Positions 1 through 6,593 of a stretch of DNA of 10,073 nt are shown piece by piece. Each line of letters begins with the position of its first letter. Position 1 is the first letter of the stretch. Under the pieces are notes generated by a model. It was given only the letters and a program-made list of their open reading frames with translations. It ran no database searches and was not told the DNA's origin. The stretch comes from JBJHBY01 sp050485745 (GTDB taxonomy: Bacteria; Pseudomonadota; Gammaproteobacteria; Pseudomonadales; CAMLJR01), in assembly GCA_050485745.1 (NCBI GenBank), contig JBJHBY010000124.1, positions 1-10,073 of the forward strand. The letters are read 5' to 3'. The position numbers were made by a program, and so were the translations under genes.

Positions 1-1332
1 GCGCTCCATACCCTCCATGTTCAAAAGGTCTTCGGCGGGCTCCACCTCACCCAGCTGTTCCTCACTGGCGATGGCCAGGGTCAGCAGGGCATCCTTGGCC
101 CGCGCGCGCAGCTCCTCGGCGATCTCCTGGTCGAAGCCCTCGATGGCCAGCATCTCCTCGAGGGGGACATAGGCCACTTCCTCGAGGCTGGTGAAGCCCT
201 CCTCCACCAGCACTTCGGCCACGTCCTCATCGATGTCCAGCGCTTCCATGAAGCGCTCGATGACAGCCCCGGATTCCTCCTGGTGCTTTTCCGCCATCTC
301 CTCGACGCTCATCACGTTGATCGACCAGCCGGTCATCTCCGAGGCCAGGCGCACGTTCTGGCCGCTGCGGCCAATGGCCTGGGCCAGATTGTCCGAGGCC
401 ACGGCCACGTCCATGGTGTGGGTGTCTTCGTCAACCACGATGGACTCGACTTCGGCCGGCGCCATGGCATTGACCACAAGCTGTGCCGGATTGTCATCCC
501 AGAGCACGATATCGACGCGCTCATTGGCCAGCTCGCCGGATACCGCCTGCACGCGCGAACCGCGCATGCCGACACAGGCGCCGATGGGATCGATGCGACC
601 GTCGTTGGTCTTCACCGCGATCTTGGCCCTGGAGCCCGGATCGCGGGCCGCAGCGCGGATTTCGATGACCTGCTCGGCGATCTCCGGCACCTCGATCTTG
701 AACAGCTCGATCAGCATTTCCGGGCAGGCCCGGCTCAGAAACAGCTGTGGGCCACGGGCTTCGGGGCGCACGTCCTGCAGGATGGCGCGTACACGGTCAC
801 CGACGCGGAACACCTCGCGCCCGACCAGCTCCTCGCGTGGCAGCAGGCCTTCGGCGTTGTTGCCGAGGTCCACGATAATATTGTCACGGGTCACTTTCTT
901 GACCGTACCGCTCACCAGTTCGCCCACCCGGTCGCGGTACTCATCGACCACCTGGGCGCGCTCGGCCTCACGCACCTTCTGCACGATCACCTGCTTCGCG
1001 GTCTGTGCGGCGATGCGGCCGAAACCGATGTTCTCGATCTGCTCGACATAGACATCGCCCGGCTGCAGCGCCGGGTCCTTTTCGTGCGCCTCTTCCAGGG
1101 TGAACTCGGTGCCCAGCAGCGCCATCTCGTCGTTGCTCACCACCTTCCAGCGCCGGAAGGACTCATAGTCGCCAGTGTTGCGATCGATGACCACGGAAAT
1201 ATCGGCTTCCTCGTCATAGCGCTTCTTGGTCGCCGTCGCCAGGGCCTGCTCGATGGCCTCGAAGATGATCTCCCGGGGCACACCCTTCTCGTTGGATACC
1301 GCTTCCGCTACCAGCAGGATTTCTTTGTTCAT
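1..1332 (-). CDS. nusA: Transcription termination/antitermination factor NusA (C-terminus cut by window edge)
   Basis: NusA binds RNA polymerase near the RNA exit channel, promotes pausing and intrinsic termination, and takes part in antitermination complexes. The reading frame is open for 444 codons and leaves the window without a stop. E. coli NusA has 495 residues, so about 50 are missing, mostly the second acidic repeat. The protein starts MNKEILLVAEAVSNEKGVPR, followed by the N-terminal polymerase-binding domain (about 1-130), an S1 domain (about 135-200), and KH1/KH2 RNA-binding domains. These carry the diagnostic DPIGACVGMRG near residue 250 and NLAQAIGRSGQNVRLAS further on. The first acidic repeat follows (DIDEDVAEVLVEEGFTSLEE). 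The ATG at 1332 has a GAGG 10 nt upstream. It lies 76 nt downstream of the rimP stop with no terminator between, so the two genes are very probably co-transcribed; infB would be expected beyond the left edge. Identification is secure. Confidence 0.97.
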   Translation of the reverse strand, partial: MNKEILLVAEAVSNEKGVPREIIFEAIEQALATATKKRYDEEADISVVIDRNTGDYESFRRWKVVSNDEMALLGTEFTLEEAHEKDPALQPGDVYVEQIENIGFGRIAAQTAKQVIVQKVREAERAQVVDEYRDRVGELVSGTVKKVTRDNIIVDLGNNAEGLLPREELVGREVFRVGDRVRAILQDVRPEARGPQLFLSRACPEMLIELFKIEVPEIAEQVIEIRAAARDPGSRAKIAVKTNDGRIDPIGACVGMRGSRVQAVSGELANERVDIVLWDDNPAQLVVNAMAPAEVESIVVDEDTHTMDVAVASDNLAQAIGRSGQNVRLASEMTGWSINVMSVEEMAEKHQEESGAVIERFMEALDIDEDVAEVLVEEGFTSLEEVAYVPLEEMLAIEGFDQEIAEELRARAKDALLTLAIASEEQLGEVEPAEDLLNMEGMER

Positions 1333-1408
1333 CTCTCGATTGCCTCAACTTCCGGTCCACGCCCGGCGGACGCCGTCCTTCAAGTAAACACTGACCCAGT
1401 GCCCTGCC

Positions 1409-1867
1409 TCAGTCGAATCTCGGCACGACATGAGCCCTGTCGACCTGCTCGATGGGCAGCAGGTATTCCTCGCCATCCACCAGCAGCACCACATCCTCTC
1501 CTTCCACTCCGACCAGACGGCCACTGAAACGGCGACGCCCCTCGAAGGCCGAGCGCAGGCTCAGGCGCACGTCCTCTCCGGCAAATGCGGCAAACTGCGC
1601 CAGGGTGAACAGGGGGCGGTCCATGCCCGGAGAACTGACCTCGAGCAAGTACTCGCCGCTGATCGGGTCCTCCACATCGAGCACACCACTGATCTGACGG
1701 CTGACAGCGGCACAATCATCGACGCTGACCCCGTCCGGGGACTCGATATAGACGCGCAGGGTGGCGCCGCGCCCCTGGCGCAGGAACTCAAGCCCCCAGA
1801 GCTCGAACCCCAGGGCTTCGACCGCGGGCGTCAGCAACCGCTGCAGACGCTCACCCGTCACCGCCAT
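1409..1867 (-). CDS. rimP: Ribosome maturation factor RimP
   Basis: RimP is a cytoplasmic factor needed for late maturation of the 30S ribosomal subunit. The 152-residue product matches the usual family length (about 150). It contains the N-terminal alpha/beta domain with GFELWGLEFLRQGRGATLRV, the conserved DDCAAVSRQISGVLDVEDPI and YLLEVSSPGMDRPL motifs around residues 45-85, and a C-terminal SH3-like beta barrel (GEDVVLLVDGEEYLLPIEQV). The ATG at 1867 gives the start MAVTGERLQRLL expected of the family. A weak GGTGG lies 5 nt upstream. An in-frame GTG at 1918 would add 17 residues, but those codons run through an intrinsic terminator hairpin, so I reject it as the main start. The gene is followed by nusA, the conserved rimP-nusA(-infB) order. 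Expression is probably controlled by the long upstream leader and its two terminators. Confidence 0.96.
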   Translation of the reverse strand: MAVTGERLQRLLTPAVEALGFELWGLEFLRQGRGATLRVYIESPDGVSVDDCAAVSRQISGVLDVEDPISGEYLLEVSSPGMDRPLFTLAQFAAFAGEDVRLSLRSAFEGRRRFSGRLVGVEGEDVVLLVDGEEYLLPIEQVDRAHVVPRFD

Positions 1868-1882
1868 ACACACCACCCAAAC

Positions 1883-1904
1883 AAAAAATGGGCTCGAGGC
1901 CCAT
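1883..1904 (-). terminator. Intrinsic terminator T2, just upstream of rimP
   Basis: Read on the minus strand, ATGGGC pairs with GCCCAT around a 5-nt loop (CTCGA), followed directly by a run of T (hairpin 1888-1904, T tract 1883-1888). The 6-bp perfect stem with four GC pairs and the U tract is the classic Rho-independent form. It ends only about 16 nt before the rimP start codon, so it must be passed by every rimP-nusA transcript. Confidence 0.8.
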
Positions 1905-1943
1905 GTGTCGCAATGCACCGCGAGGCGGCGCCAATTCTGCTAA

Positions 1944-1965
1944 CAAAAAGCCCCTGAAAAGGGGC
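1944..1965 (-). terminator. Intrinsic terminator T1 in the ppx-rimP interval
   Basis: Read on the minus strand, GCCCCT pairs with AGGGGC around a TTTC tetraloop (1950-1965), followed by TTTTTG (1944-1949). It is a textbook Rho-independent terminator. It lies downstream of ppx and downstream of the rimP promoter, so it can end ppx read-through transcripts and also attenuate the rimP transcript. Confidence 0.85.
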
Positions 1966-2107
1966 CCTGGCTCTGTTCGCCCGGAACAACCCGCGGCGAA
2001 CCTCTGTCAACCGACCCTGGAGCCGGCCATCACACCCCGGAGGCCGGGACCCTGACGCCGGTTTTCGCCGACCGCCAACAGCCCGACCTGCCACTTCAAG
2101 GGCCGGG

Positions 2108-2136
2108 ATTATAGAGTTTGCAAGGGCCCCGGTCAA
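2108..2136 (-). promoter_or_regulatory. Near-consensus sigma70 promoter for the rimP-nusA operon
   Basis: On the minus strand the sequence reads TTGACC, a 17-bp spacer, then TATAAT, followed by a C/G-rich start region around 2101. This is 5 of 6 at -35, 6 of 6 at -10, and ideal spacing. The -35 hexamer (2131-2136) overlaps the stop codon of ppx (2133-2135). No other promoter this good is visible upstream of rimP. Confidence 0.82.
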
Positions 2137-3638
2137 TCGCGCAAACGCGCACCGGCCTTGAGCCTCAGGCCGACGGCACGCAACTGCCGGGCTTCCTGGC
2201 GCAGCAGCTCCGCGGTCAGGGGGTGCGCTTCCAGCCAACCCGCGGGCAAACCCAGTTGGCAGGTCTCTCCGGCAAAGCGCAGGCTCAGCTCCGGAGGTAC
2301 GGCGGCCTCGTCTCGGCGGCGCAGAAACAGACAGGCCAGGCGCAGCACAATGGCCAGTCGCCAGTCCGGGGGCTGGCCCTGCCGCTGCTCCGGGCGGGAG
2401 GGCTTGCGCCGGTGATTGAGCACCAGAAAGCCGAGCTGGCGCTGCTCCTGCCTGGAGAAGCCCGCCATGTCGCCGTGATTCAGGATATAGGCACCGTGTC
2501 GGTGATATCCATTGTGGGAAATGGCCAGCCCCAGCTCGTGCAGGGACACCGCCCAGCGCAGCAGGCGCTGCGCCAGTTCCGGGCCGGTGTCCAGCTGGTC
2601 GCGAACCTGCTCGAACAGACGCAGTGCCAGCGCCTCGACCCGCACCACCTGGGCGCGATCGACATGGTACTGCTGCATCATCTGCTCGATGGTCTCCTGG
2701 CGCTTGTCGCGGTGCTGCAGGCGTCCGGCCAGGTCGTACAGCATGCCCTCGCGAATGGCCCGGGCGGACACCTGCATTCCGCCAATACCCAGCTCGATGA
2801 ACAGCGCCTGCAGTACCGCCACCCCACCGACAAAGACTTCGCGTCGCTGCGCATCGAGCCCGGGCAGTTCAATCTCGCTGAAGTGATCAAAGCGCAGCAG
2901 CCGGGCCACCAGGGCCTCCAGACCCTCCGCGGTGATGACGTGATTCCGGTTCAGGCCGAGACGGTCCAGCACCCGCTCGATGGCGCGTATGGTGCCGGAC
3001 GAGCCGATCGCCTCGCGCCAGTGCCGACTGCCGAACTGGCTCGCCACCCCCTGGATTTCCGAGCGCGCCTCGATCAGCGCTCGCTGGTAGCGCCGGCGGC
3101 TGAGGCGGCCTTCGGGAAAGAAGCGGCGGCTGTAACTGACGCAGCCCATGTACAGCGACTCCAGCCGCAGGGGCTGGTCCCCGCCCAGCACCAGCTCAGT
3201 GGAGCCACCGCCGATATCCACCACCAGGCGGGATCCCGCGTCGGGCGCGACATCCGAGGCAACGCCCAGGTAAATCAACCGCGCTTCCTCGACCCCGCTG
3301 ATGACACTGACAGGTACCCCGAGAATGGCCTCGGCGCGCAGCAGAAAGCCGTCGCCATTGCTGGCAGCGCGCAGGGTATTGGTGCCCACCACCCGCACCC
3401 GCTCCGGCGACAGCGGGCGAATGCGCTCGGCAAACTTCTCCAGGCTGTGCAGGGCGCGCTCGATCGCCACCGGGTCGAGGCGACCATCGTCCCCCAGCCC
3501 GGAAGCCAGGCGCACCATGTCCTTGTAGCGATCGACCACAACCAGGTGCCCATGGTGAAAACGGGCCAGCAGCAGATGAAAACTGTTCGAGCCCAGATCA
3601 AGGGCGGCGTAGATATCCCTGCTTTCCTCGTCCTGCAC
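2133..3638 (-). CDS. ppx: Exopolyphosphatase (Ppx/GppA family)
   Basis: Ppx removes terminal phosphate from inorganic polyphosphate in the cytoplasm. The protein is of the long proteobacterial form: an actin-like Ppx/GppA phosphatase core of about 300 residues followed by an HD-like helical C-terminal region. Visible motifs, numbered from the GTG start, are ALDLGSNSFHLLLAR (about 12-26, phosphate-1 loop), VRVVGTNTLRAA, SGVEEARLIYLGV with the expected catalytic Glu near 118, and VVDIGGGSTELVLGG (about 139-153, second phosphate loop). The C-terminal part has HELGLAISHNGYHRHGAYIL, as in E. coli Ppx. I chose GTG at 3638 because it has GGAGG 10 nt upstream and gives 501 residues with the first motif placed as in E. 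coli Ppx (513 aa). A TTG at 3734 would add 32 poorly conserved residues without a visible ribosome site; a GTG at 3680 is also possible. The gene is divergent from ppk, and its product has the opposite activity. Confidence 0.94.
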   Translation of the reverse strand: MQDEESRDIYAALDLGSNSFHLLLARFHHGHLVVVDRYKDMVRLASGLGDDGRLDPVAIERALHSLEKFAERIRPLSPERVRVVGTNTLRAASNGDGFLLRAEAILGVPVSVISGVEEARLIYLGVASDVAPDAGSRLVVDIGGGSTELVLGGDQPLRLESLYMGCVSYSRRFFPEGRLSRRRYQRALIEARSEIQGVASQFGSRHWREAIGSSGTIRAIERVLDRLGLNRNHVITAEGLEALVARLLRFDHFSEIELPGLDAQRREVFVGGVAVLQALFIELGIGGMQVSARAIREGMLYDLAGRLQHRDKRQETIEQMMQQYHVDRAQVVRVEALALRLFEQVRDQLDTGPELAQRLLRWAVSLHELGLAISHNGYHRHGAYILNHGDMAGFSRQEQRQLGFLVLNHRRKPSRPEQRQGQPPDWRLAIVLRLACLFLRRRDEAAVPPELSLRFAGETCQLGLPAGWLEAHPLTAELLRQEARQLRAVGLRLKAGARLRD

Positions 3639-3745
3639 CCTGCCTGTACCTCCGCCATCCGCAATCAGGCTTGTCGTCACTGCCTGGCCGCCAGAATAGA
3701 GCCTGCGCCGCAGGCTGTCATCCCGACGCAGCAAGTGTTGGCCAT

Positions 3746-3774
3746 GTTATAAATCTGTCATCAAACAGTCATAC
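3746..3774 (-). promoter_or_regulatory. Possible ppx promoter overlapping the PHO box
   Basis: On the minus strand TATAAC (3746-3751) is a good -10 candidate for ppx, about 100 nt upstream of the preferred GTG start. The -35 position 17 bp upstream (3769-3774, GTATGA) is poor, so the promoter would need help or be weak. It overlaps the PHO box, so PhoB binding might hinder it. This call is tentative. Confidence 0.3.
3755..3772 (+). promoter_or_regulatory. PHO box (PhoB binding site) upstream of ppk
   Basis: CTGTCAT (3755-3761), a 4-bp spacer CAAA, and CAGTCAT (3766-3772) form the 11-bp-period direct repeat of a PhoB site. The established consensus is two CTGTCAT half-sites separated by 4 AT-rich bases; this site differs at one base of the 14 half-site positions. 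Its direct-repeat orientation points to ppk, whose start codon is 40 bp downstream. A clear -10 about 10 bp after the box is not visible; TACACT at 3772-3777 is the nearest candidate. Confidence 0.78.
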
Positions 3775-3811
3775 ACTTTCGGCGGCCGAGCATTTCCGGA
3801 GGAACCGATTC

Positions 3812-5977
3812 ATGGCGAACGCGACAGGGCGGCGCACGATCCGCACCGAGCTCCCCAAGGAGCTGAGCTGGCTGTCCTTCAACGAGCGCGTACTCCAGGA
3901 AGCCGCCAACCCTGAAGTACCGGTACTGCAACGCCTGCGCTATCTCGGCATCTTTTCGAACAACATGGACGAGTTCTTTCGCGTCCGGGTTGCCGATGTG
4001 CGACGCCTCGCCGCTTTCTCCAGCCCCACCACCCAGGAGCGCTACAAGCAGCTGCTGCAGCAGATCCAGCACCGTGTGCTGCAGCTGCAGAAGCGCTTTG
4101 AACGCATCAACACGGAAGTGCTCGAAGCCCTGCAGGATAACGGCATCTATCTTATCAATGAGCAGCAGCTCGATGCCGGACAATCGCGTTTCGTGGAGCG
4201 CTACTTCCACGAGGTCATCCAGCCGGAGCTGGAACCCATCCTGCTGGACGACCACCACCCCCTGCCGGAGCTGGCCGATGCGTCCATCTATCTGGCGATT
4301 CGCCTGGTGAGCGAAGGCCAGGTGCGCTATGCCCTGCTGGAGATACCCACTGGGCGTCTCAACCGCTTCGTGCAGATTCCCCAGCGCCAGGGCCGCCAGG
4401 GCACCGTGTTCATCGTGCTGGAGAACATCATCCGCAAGTGCCTGCCACGGGTGTTCCGCAATATCTTCCCGATCGAGGAAGCCAGCGCCTACACCATCAA
4501 ACTGACCCGGGACGCGGAACTGGAACTGGATGAGGGCATTACCCAGAGCCTGATCGACAAGGTGTCATCCAGCCTGAAAAAACGTCGCAAGGCCGACCCG
4601 GTGCGCTTTGTCCACGACAGCCAGATGCCGGAGGACATGCTGCAGATGTTCACCCGGCGACTCAACCTGGGGCGTTACGACAGCCTGATCGCAGGTGGTC
4701 GTTACCACAACTCCAAGGACTTCATGAGCTTCCCCGAGGTCGGATCGCGCAAGCTGGAGTACCGCCCCCTGCCGCCGATTCCGGTGCCTGAGCTGGAATG
4801 TGATGCCAGCATCTTCCAGTGCCTGCGCCAGCAGGACGTCCTGCTGTACTACCCCTACCACTCGTTCAACTACATCACCGACCTGATGCAGGCCGCCGCC
4901 ATCGATCCCCAGGTCCGCAGCATCCGCATCTCCCTGTACCGGGTCGCCCGGCAATCCCACATCATCGACGCACTGCTGAATGCGGTGCGCAACCACAAGG
5001 ATGTGATGGCGGTGGTCGAACTGCAGGCGCGTTTCGACGAGCAGGCCAATATCGACTGGGCCCGCCGCCTGACCGAGGGCGGGGTCAATGTGATCTTCGG
5101 CATTCCCGGCCTGAAGGTGCACAGCAAGCTGATCCAGATCACACGCCAGGAAAACAGCGTGCTGCGTCATTACACGCACATCGGCACCGGCAACTTCAAT
5201 GAGAAGACAGCCCGGGTCTACACCGATTTCAGCCTGCTCACCTATAACCAGGAGATCGGCAACGATGTGGCCAACATCTTCGACTTCATCCAGTTCACCT
5301 ACCGGCGCTATCGTCACCGGCACCTGCTGGTCTCGCCCCACTCCATGCGCAGCGGTCTGATTGCGCTGATCAACGAGGAAATCGCCGCGGCCCGTGAGGA
5401 GCAGCCGGCGGAGATCTTCATCAAGTGCAATAACCTGGTGGACCAGCGCATCGTGAACAAGCTCTACGAGGCCAGCCAGGCCGGGGTGCGGGTACGCCTG
5501 ATCGTGCGCGGCATGTGCTCCCTGGTGCCCGGAGTCCGCGGCGTCAGTGACAATATCGAGGCGATCAGCATCGTCGACCGCTTCCTGGAGCACCCCCGTG
5601 TGTACATGTTTCACAACCACGGGGAGCCGCTGTGCTATATCTCATCCGCGGACCTGATGACCCGCAACCTCGACTTCCGCGTCGAGGTCACCGCGCCAAT
5701 CCTGGACCCGCGCCTGCGCGAGACCATCCGCACCATCTGCGAACTGCAATGGGCCGATAACACCAAGGCACGGCAGCTTGATGCGGAGCAGGGCAATACA
5801 TTCCGCGAACTGCCCGGGGCGAAGGTCCGGTCCCAGGAGGCGATTCATCGCTACCTGGCCAAAGGCACACTGCCCGTCCGGGTGCGCCGTCAGCTGGCGC
5901 AGACCCTGCCATTGAGCGAACGCGACGGCCCCACGGAAGAGCACGCGGCAGACAGCGGCGCCGACCAGCAAGCGTAG
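3812..5977 (+). CDS. ppk1: Polyphosphate kinase 1 (PPK1)
   Basis: PPK1 reversibly transfers the gamma phosphate of ATP to inorganic polyphosphate. The 721-residue product is slightly longer than E. coli Ppk (688 aa). The N domain begins with ELSWLSFNERVLQEA and LGIFSNNMDEFFRVRVA. A head domain follows, then two phospholipase-D-like catalytic domains. The catalytic histidines are visible: GLKVHSK with His437, and HIGTGNFNE beginning at His456, the same 19-residue spacing as E. coli His435/His454. The second PLD-like domain has FHNHGEPLCYISSADLMTRN. The ATG at 3812 is preceded by GGAGG at 3798-3802 with ideal spacing. An in-frame ATG further upstream (3671) would read back through the PHO box and into ppx and is rejected. 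The C-terminal 20 or so residues are acidic and polar and probably disordered. The upstream PHO box suggests induction by phosphate starvation. The gene ends 4 bp from the convergent TPM-domain gene, with no terminator visible. Confidence 0.97.
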   Translation: MANATGRRTIRTELPKELSWLSFNERVLQEAANPEVPVLQRLRYLGIFSNNMDEFFRVRVADVRRLAAFSSPTTQERYKQLLQQIQHRVLQLQKRFERINTEVLEALQDNGIYLINEQQLDAGQSRFVERYFHEVIQPELEPILLDDHHPLPELADASIYLAIRLVSEGQVRYALLEIPTGRLNRFVQIPQRQGRQGTVFIVLENIIRKCLPRVFRNIFPIEEASAYTIKLTRDAELELDEGITQSLIDKVSSSLKKRRKADPVRFVHDSQMPEDMLQMFTRRLNLGRYDSLIAGGRYHNSKDFMSFPEVGSRKLEYRPLPPIPVPELECDASIFQCLRQQDVLLYYPYHSFNYITDLMQAAAIDPQVRSIRISLYRVARQSHIIDALLNAVRNHKDVMAVVELQARFDEQANIDWARRLTEGGVNVIFGIPGLKVHSKLIQITRQENSVLRHYTHIGTGNFNEKTARVYTDFSLLTYNQEIGNDVANIFDFIQFTYRRYRHRHLLVSPHSMRSGLIALINEEIAAAREEQPAEIFIKCNNLVDQRIVNKLYEASQAGVRVRLIVRGMCSLVPGVRGVSDNIEAISIVDRFLEHPRVYMFHNHGEPLCYISSADLMTRNLDFRVEVTAPILDPRLRETIRTICELQWADNTKARQLDAEQGNTFRELPGAKVRSQEAIHRYLAKGTLPVRVRRQLAQTLPLSERDGPTEEHAADSGADQQA

Positions 5978-5981
5978 TCAC

Positions 5982-6593
5982 TCACTCCAGGATGACCAGG
6001 TGATTTGGCAGCTCGTCCTTGTCACGGGTCGCCGGGAGGCGCTCCGCCAGCAGCTGGCCCACCGCGGCGATACAGCGCAGGAAACCTTCCCGGGTGCGTC
6101 CGGCGTGCAGATCGGCGGTAAACACGTCCACGATCGACTGCCACTCGGCATCCTGAACGACAGCGGCAACGCCGCGGTCCACCAGGATCTCGACGTAGTG
6201 CTCCGCCTCGGCGACAAAGATCAGCACGCCATGAGCGCCTTCGGTGTGGTGCAGGTTCTGTTCCAGAAACTGGCGCCGGGCCAGATTCGAAGCACGCCAG
6301 AAGCGCACTGCGCGCGGCACCAGCCGCATGCGCAGTGGCGGCCACTGCAGCACCAGGGACAGCACCAGGAACAGGATCCACTGCAGGGCCAGCAACTGCA
6401 GCGGAGAGAGCGGCGTGAACCAGAGAATACCCGGGGTCAGCAGCGCCAGCGCCGCGGCCCAGAGCAAGGCAATGTAGCGGTAGTCGTCCGCTTGCGCCGC
6501 CAGCACCGTGACCAGCTCGGCATCGGTGCGACGCTCGGCCTCGGTGATTGCCGCCGCGACCGCCTGGCACTGTTCCGTCTGCAACAACCCCAT
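5982..6593 (-). CDS. TPM-domain membrane protein (second TPM gene of the lemA operon)
   Basis: This 203-residue protein belongs to the TPM (YgcG-like) domain family, whose biochemical role is not settled. The start (MGLLQTEQCQAVAAAITEAE, then RRTDAELVTVLAAQADDYRY) is the first strand-helix part of a TPM fold. It is followed by two hydrophobic segments at about 40-59 and 66-83 that should form a membrane hairpin. The rest of the TPM domain then resumes (about 95-190), with GAHGVLIFVAEAEHYVEILVDRGV as its core. There is no signal peptide, so both TPM halves should lie on the same side of the membrane. The ATG follows directly on the stop of the upstream TPM gene (TAGATG), with GGTGG just before it, so translation is probably coupled. 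The gene converges on ppk with only 4 bp between stops. The family call is fairly sure; the function is unknown. Confidence 0.88.
   Translation of the reverse strand: MGLLQTEQCQAVAAAITEAERRTDAELVTVLAAQADDYRYIALLWAAALALLTPGILWFTPLSPLQLLALQWILFLVLSLVLQWPPLRMRLVPRAVRFWRASNLARRQFLEQNLHHTEGAHGVLIFVAEAEHYVEILVDRGVAAVVQDAEWQSIVDVFTADLHAGRTREGFLRCIAAVGQLLAERLPATRDKDELPNHLVILE

Larger units (their letters stand above)
1868..2101 (-). ncRNA. Structured 5' leader of the rimP-nusA operon with two intrinsic terminators (putative attenuator)
   Basis: A strong predicted promoter would start transcription near 2101, giving about 234 nt of untranslated leader before rimP. The leader contains several inverted repeats. 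One is CCGGCC/GGCCGG around 2021-2048. Another is TTCGCC/GGCGAA around 1975-2000. Two complete intrinsic terminators follow, each a GC-rich stem plus a T run. I find no tRNA fold and no match by eye to SRP RNA or 6S RNA. A rimP leader family with premature terminators has been described from surveys of gammaproteobacterial attenuators; this region fits that idea in place and content, although I could not align it. It may also yield a short stable RNA of about 155 nt ending at the first terminator. Structure and function are inferred. Confidence 0.6.

Noticed and set aside
283..1527. 414-codon plus-strand open frame opposite nusA and rimP
   Set aside because: Its His/Asp/Leu-rich product is the complement of unmistakable NusA and RimP coding sequence.
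1868..2132. Possible tRNA, 4.5S RNA or 6S RNA gene upstream of rimP
   Set aside because: I looked for a tRNA T-arm GTTCRA context and acceptor stem, for the conserved SRP RNA GGUC/GGAA loop and for 6S-like arms; none fitted. The region is better described as a leader with terminators.
2118..3752. 544-codon plus-strand open frame opposite ppx
   Set aside because: It is the antisense shadow of a clear ppx gene in GC-rich DNA; its translation is Gln/His/Ala-rich with no family motifs.
4565..5620. 351-codon minus-strand open frame inside ppk
   Set aside because: It lies wholly opposite the PPK1 catalytic core and shows no recognizable motif.
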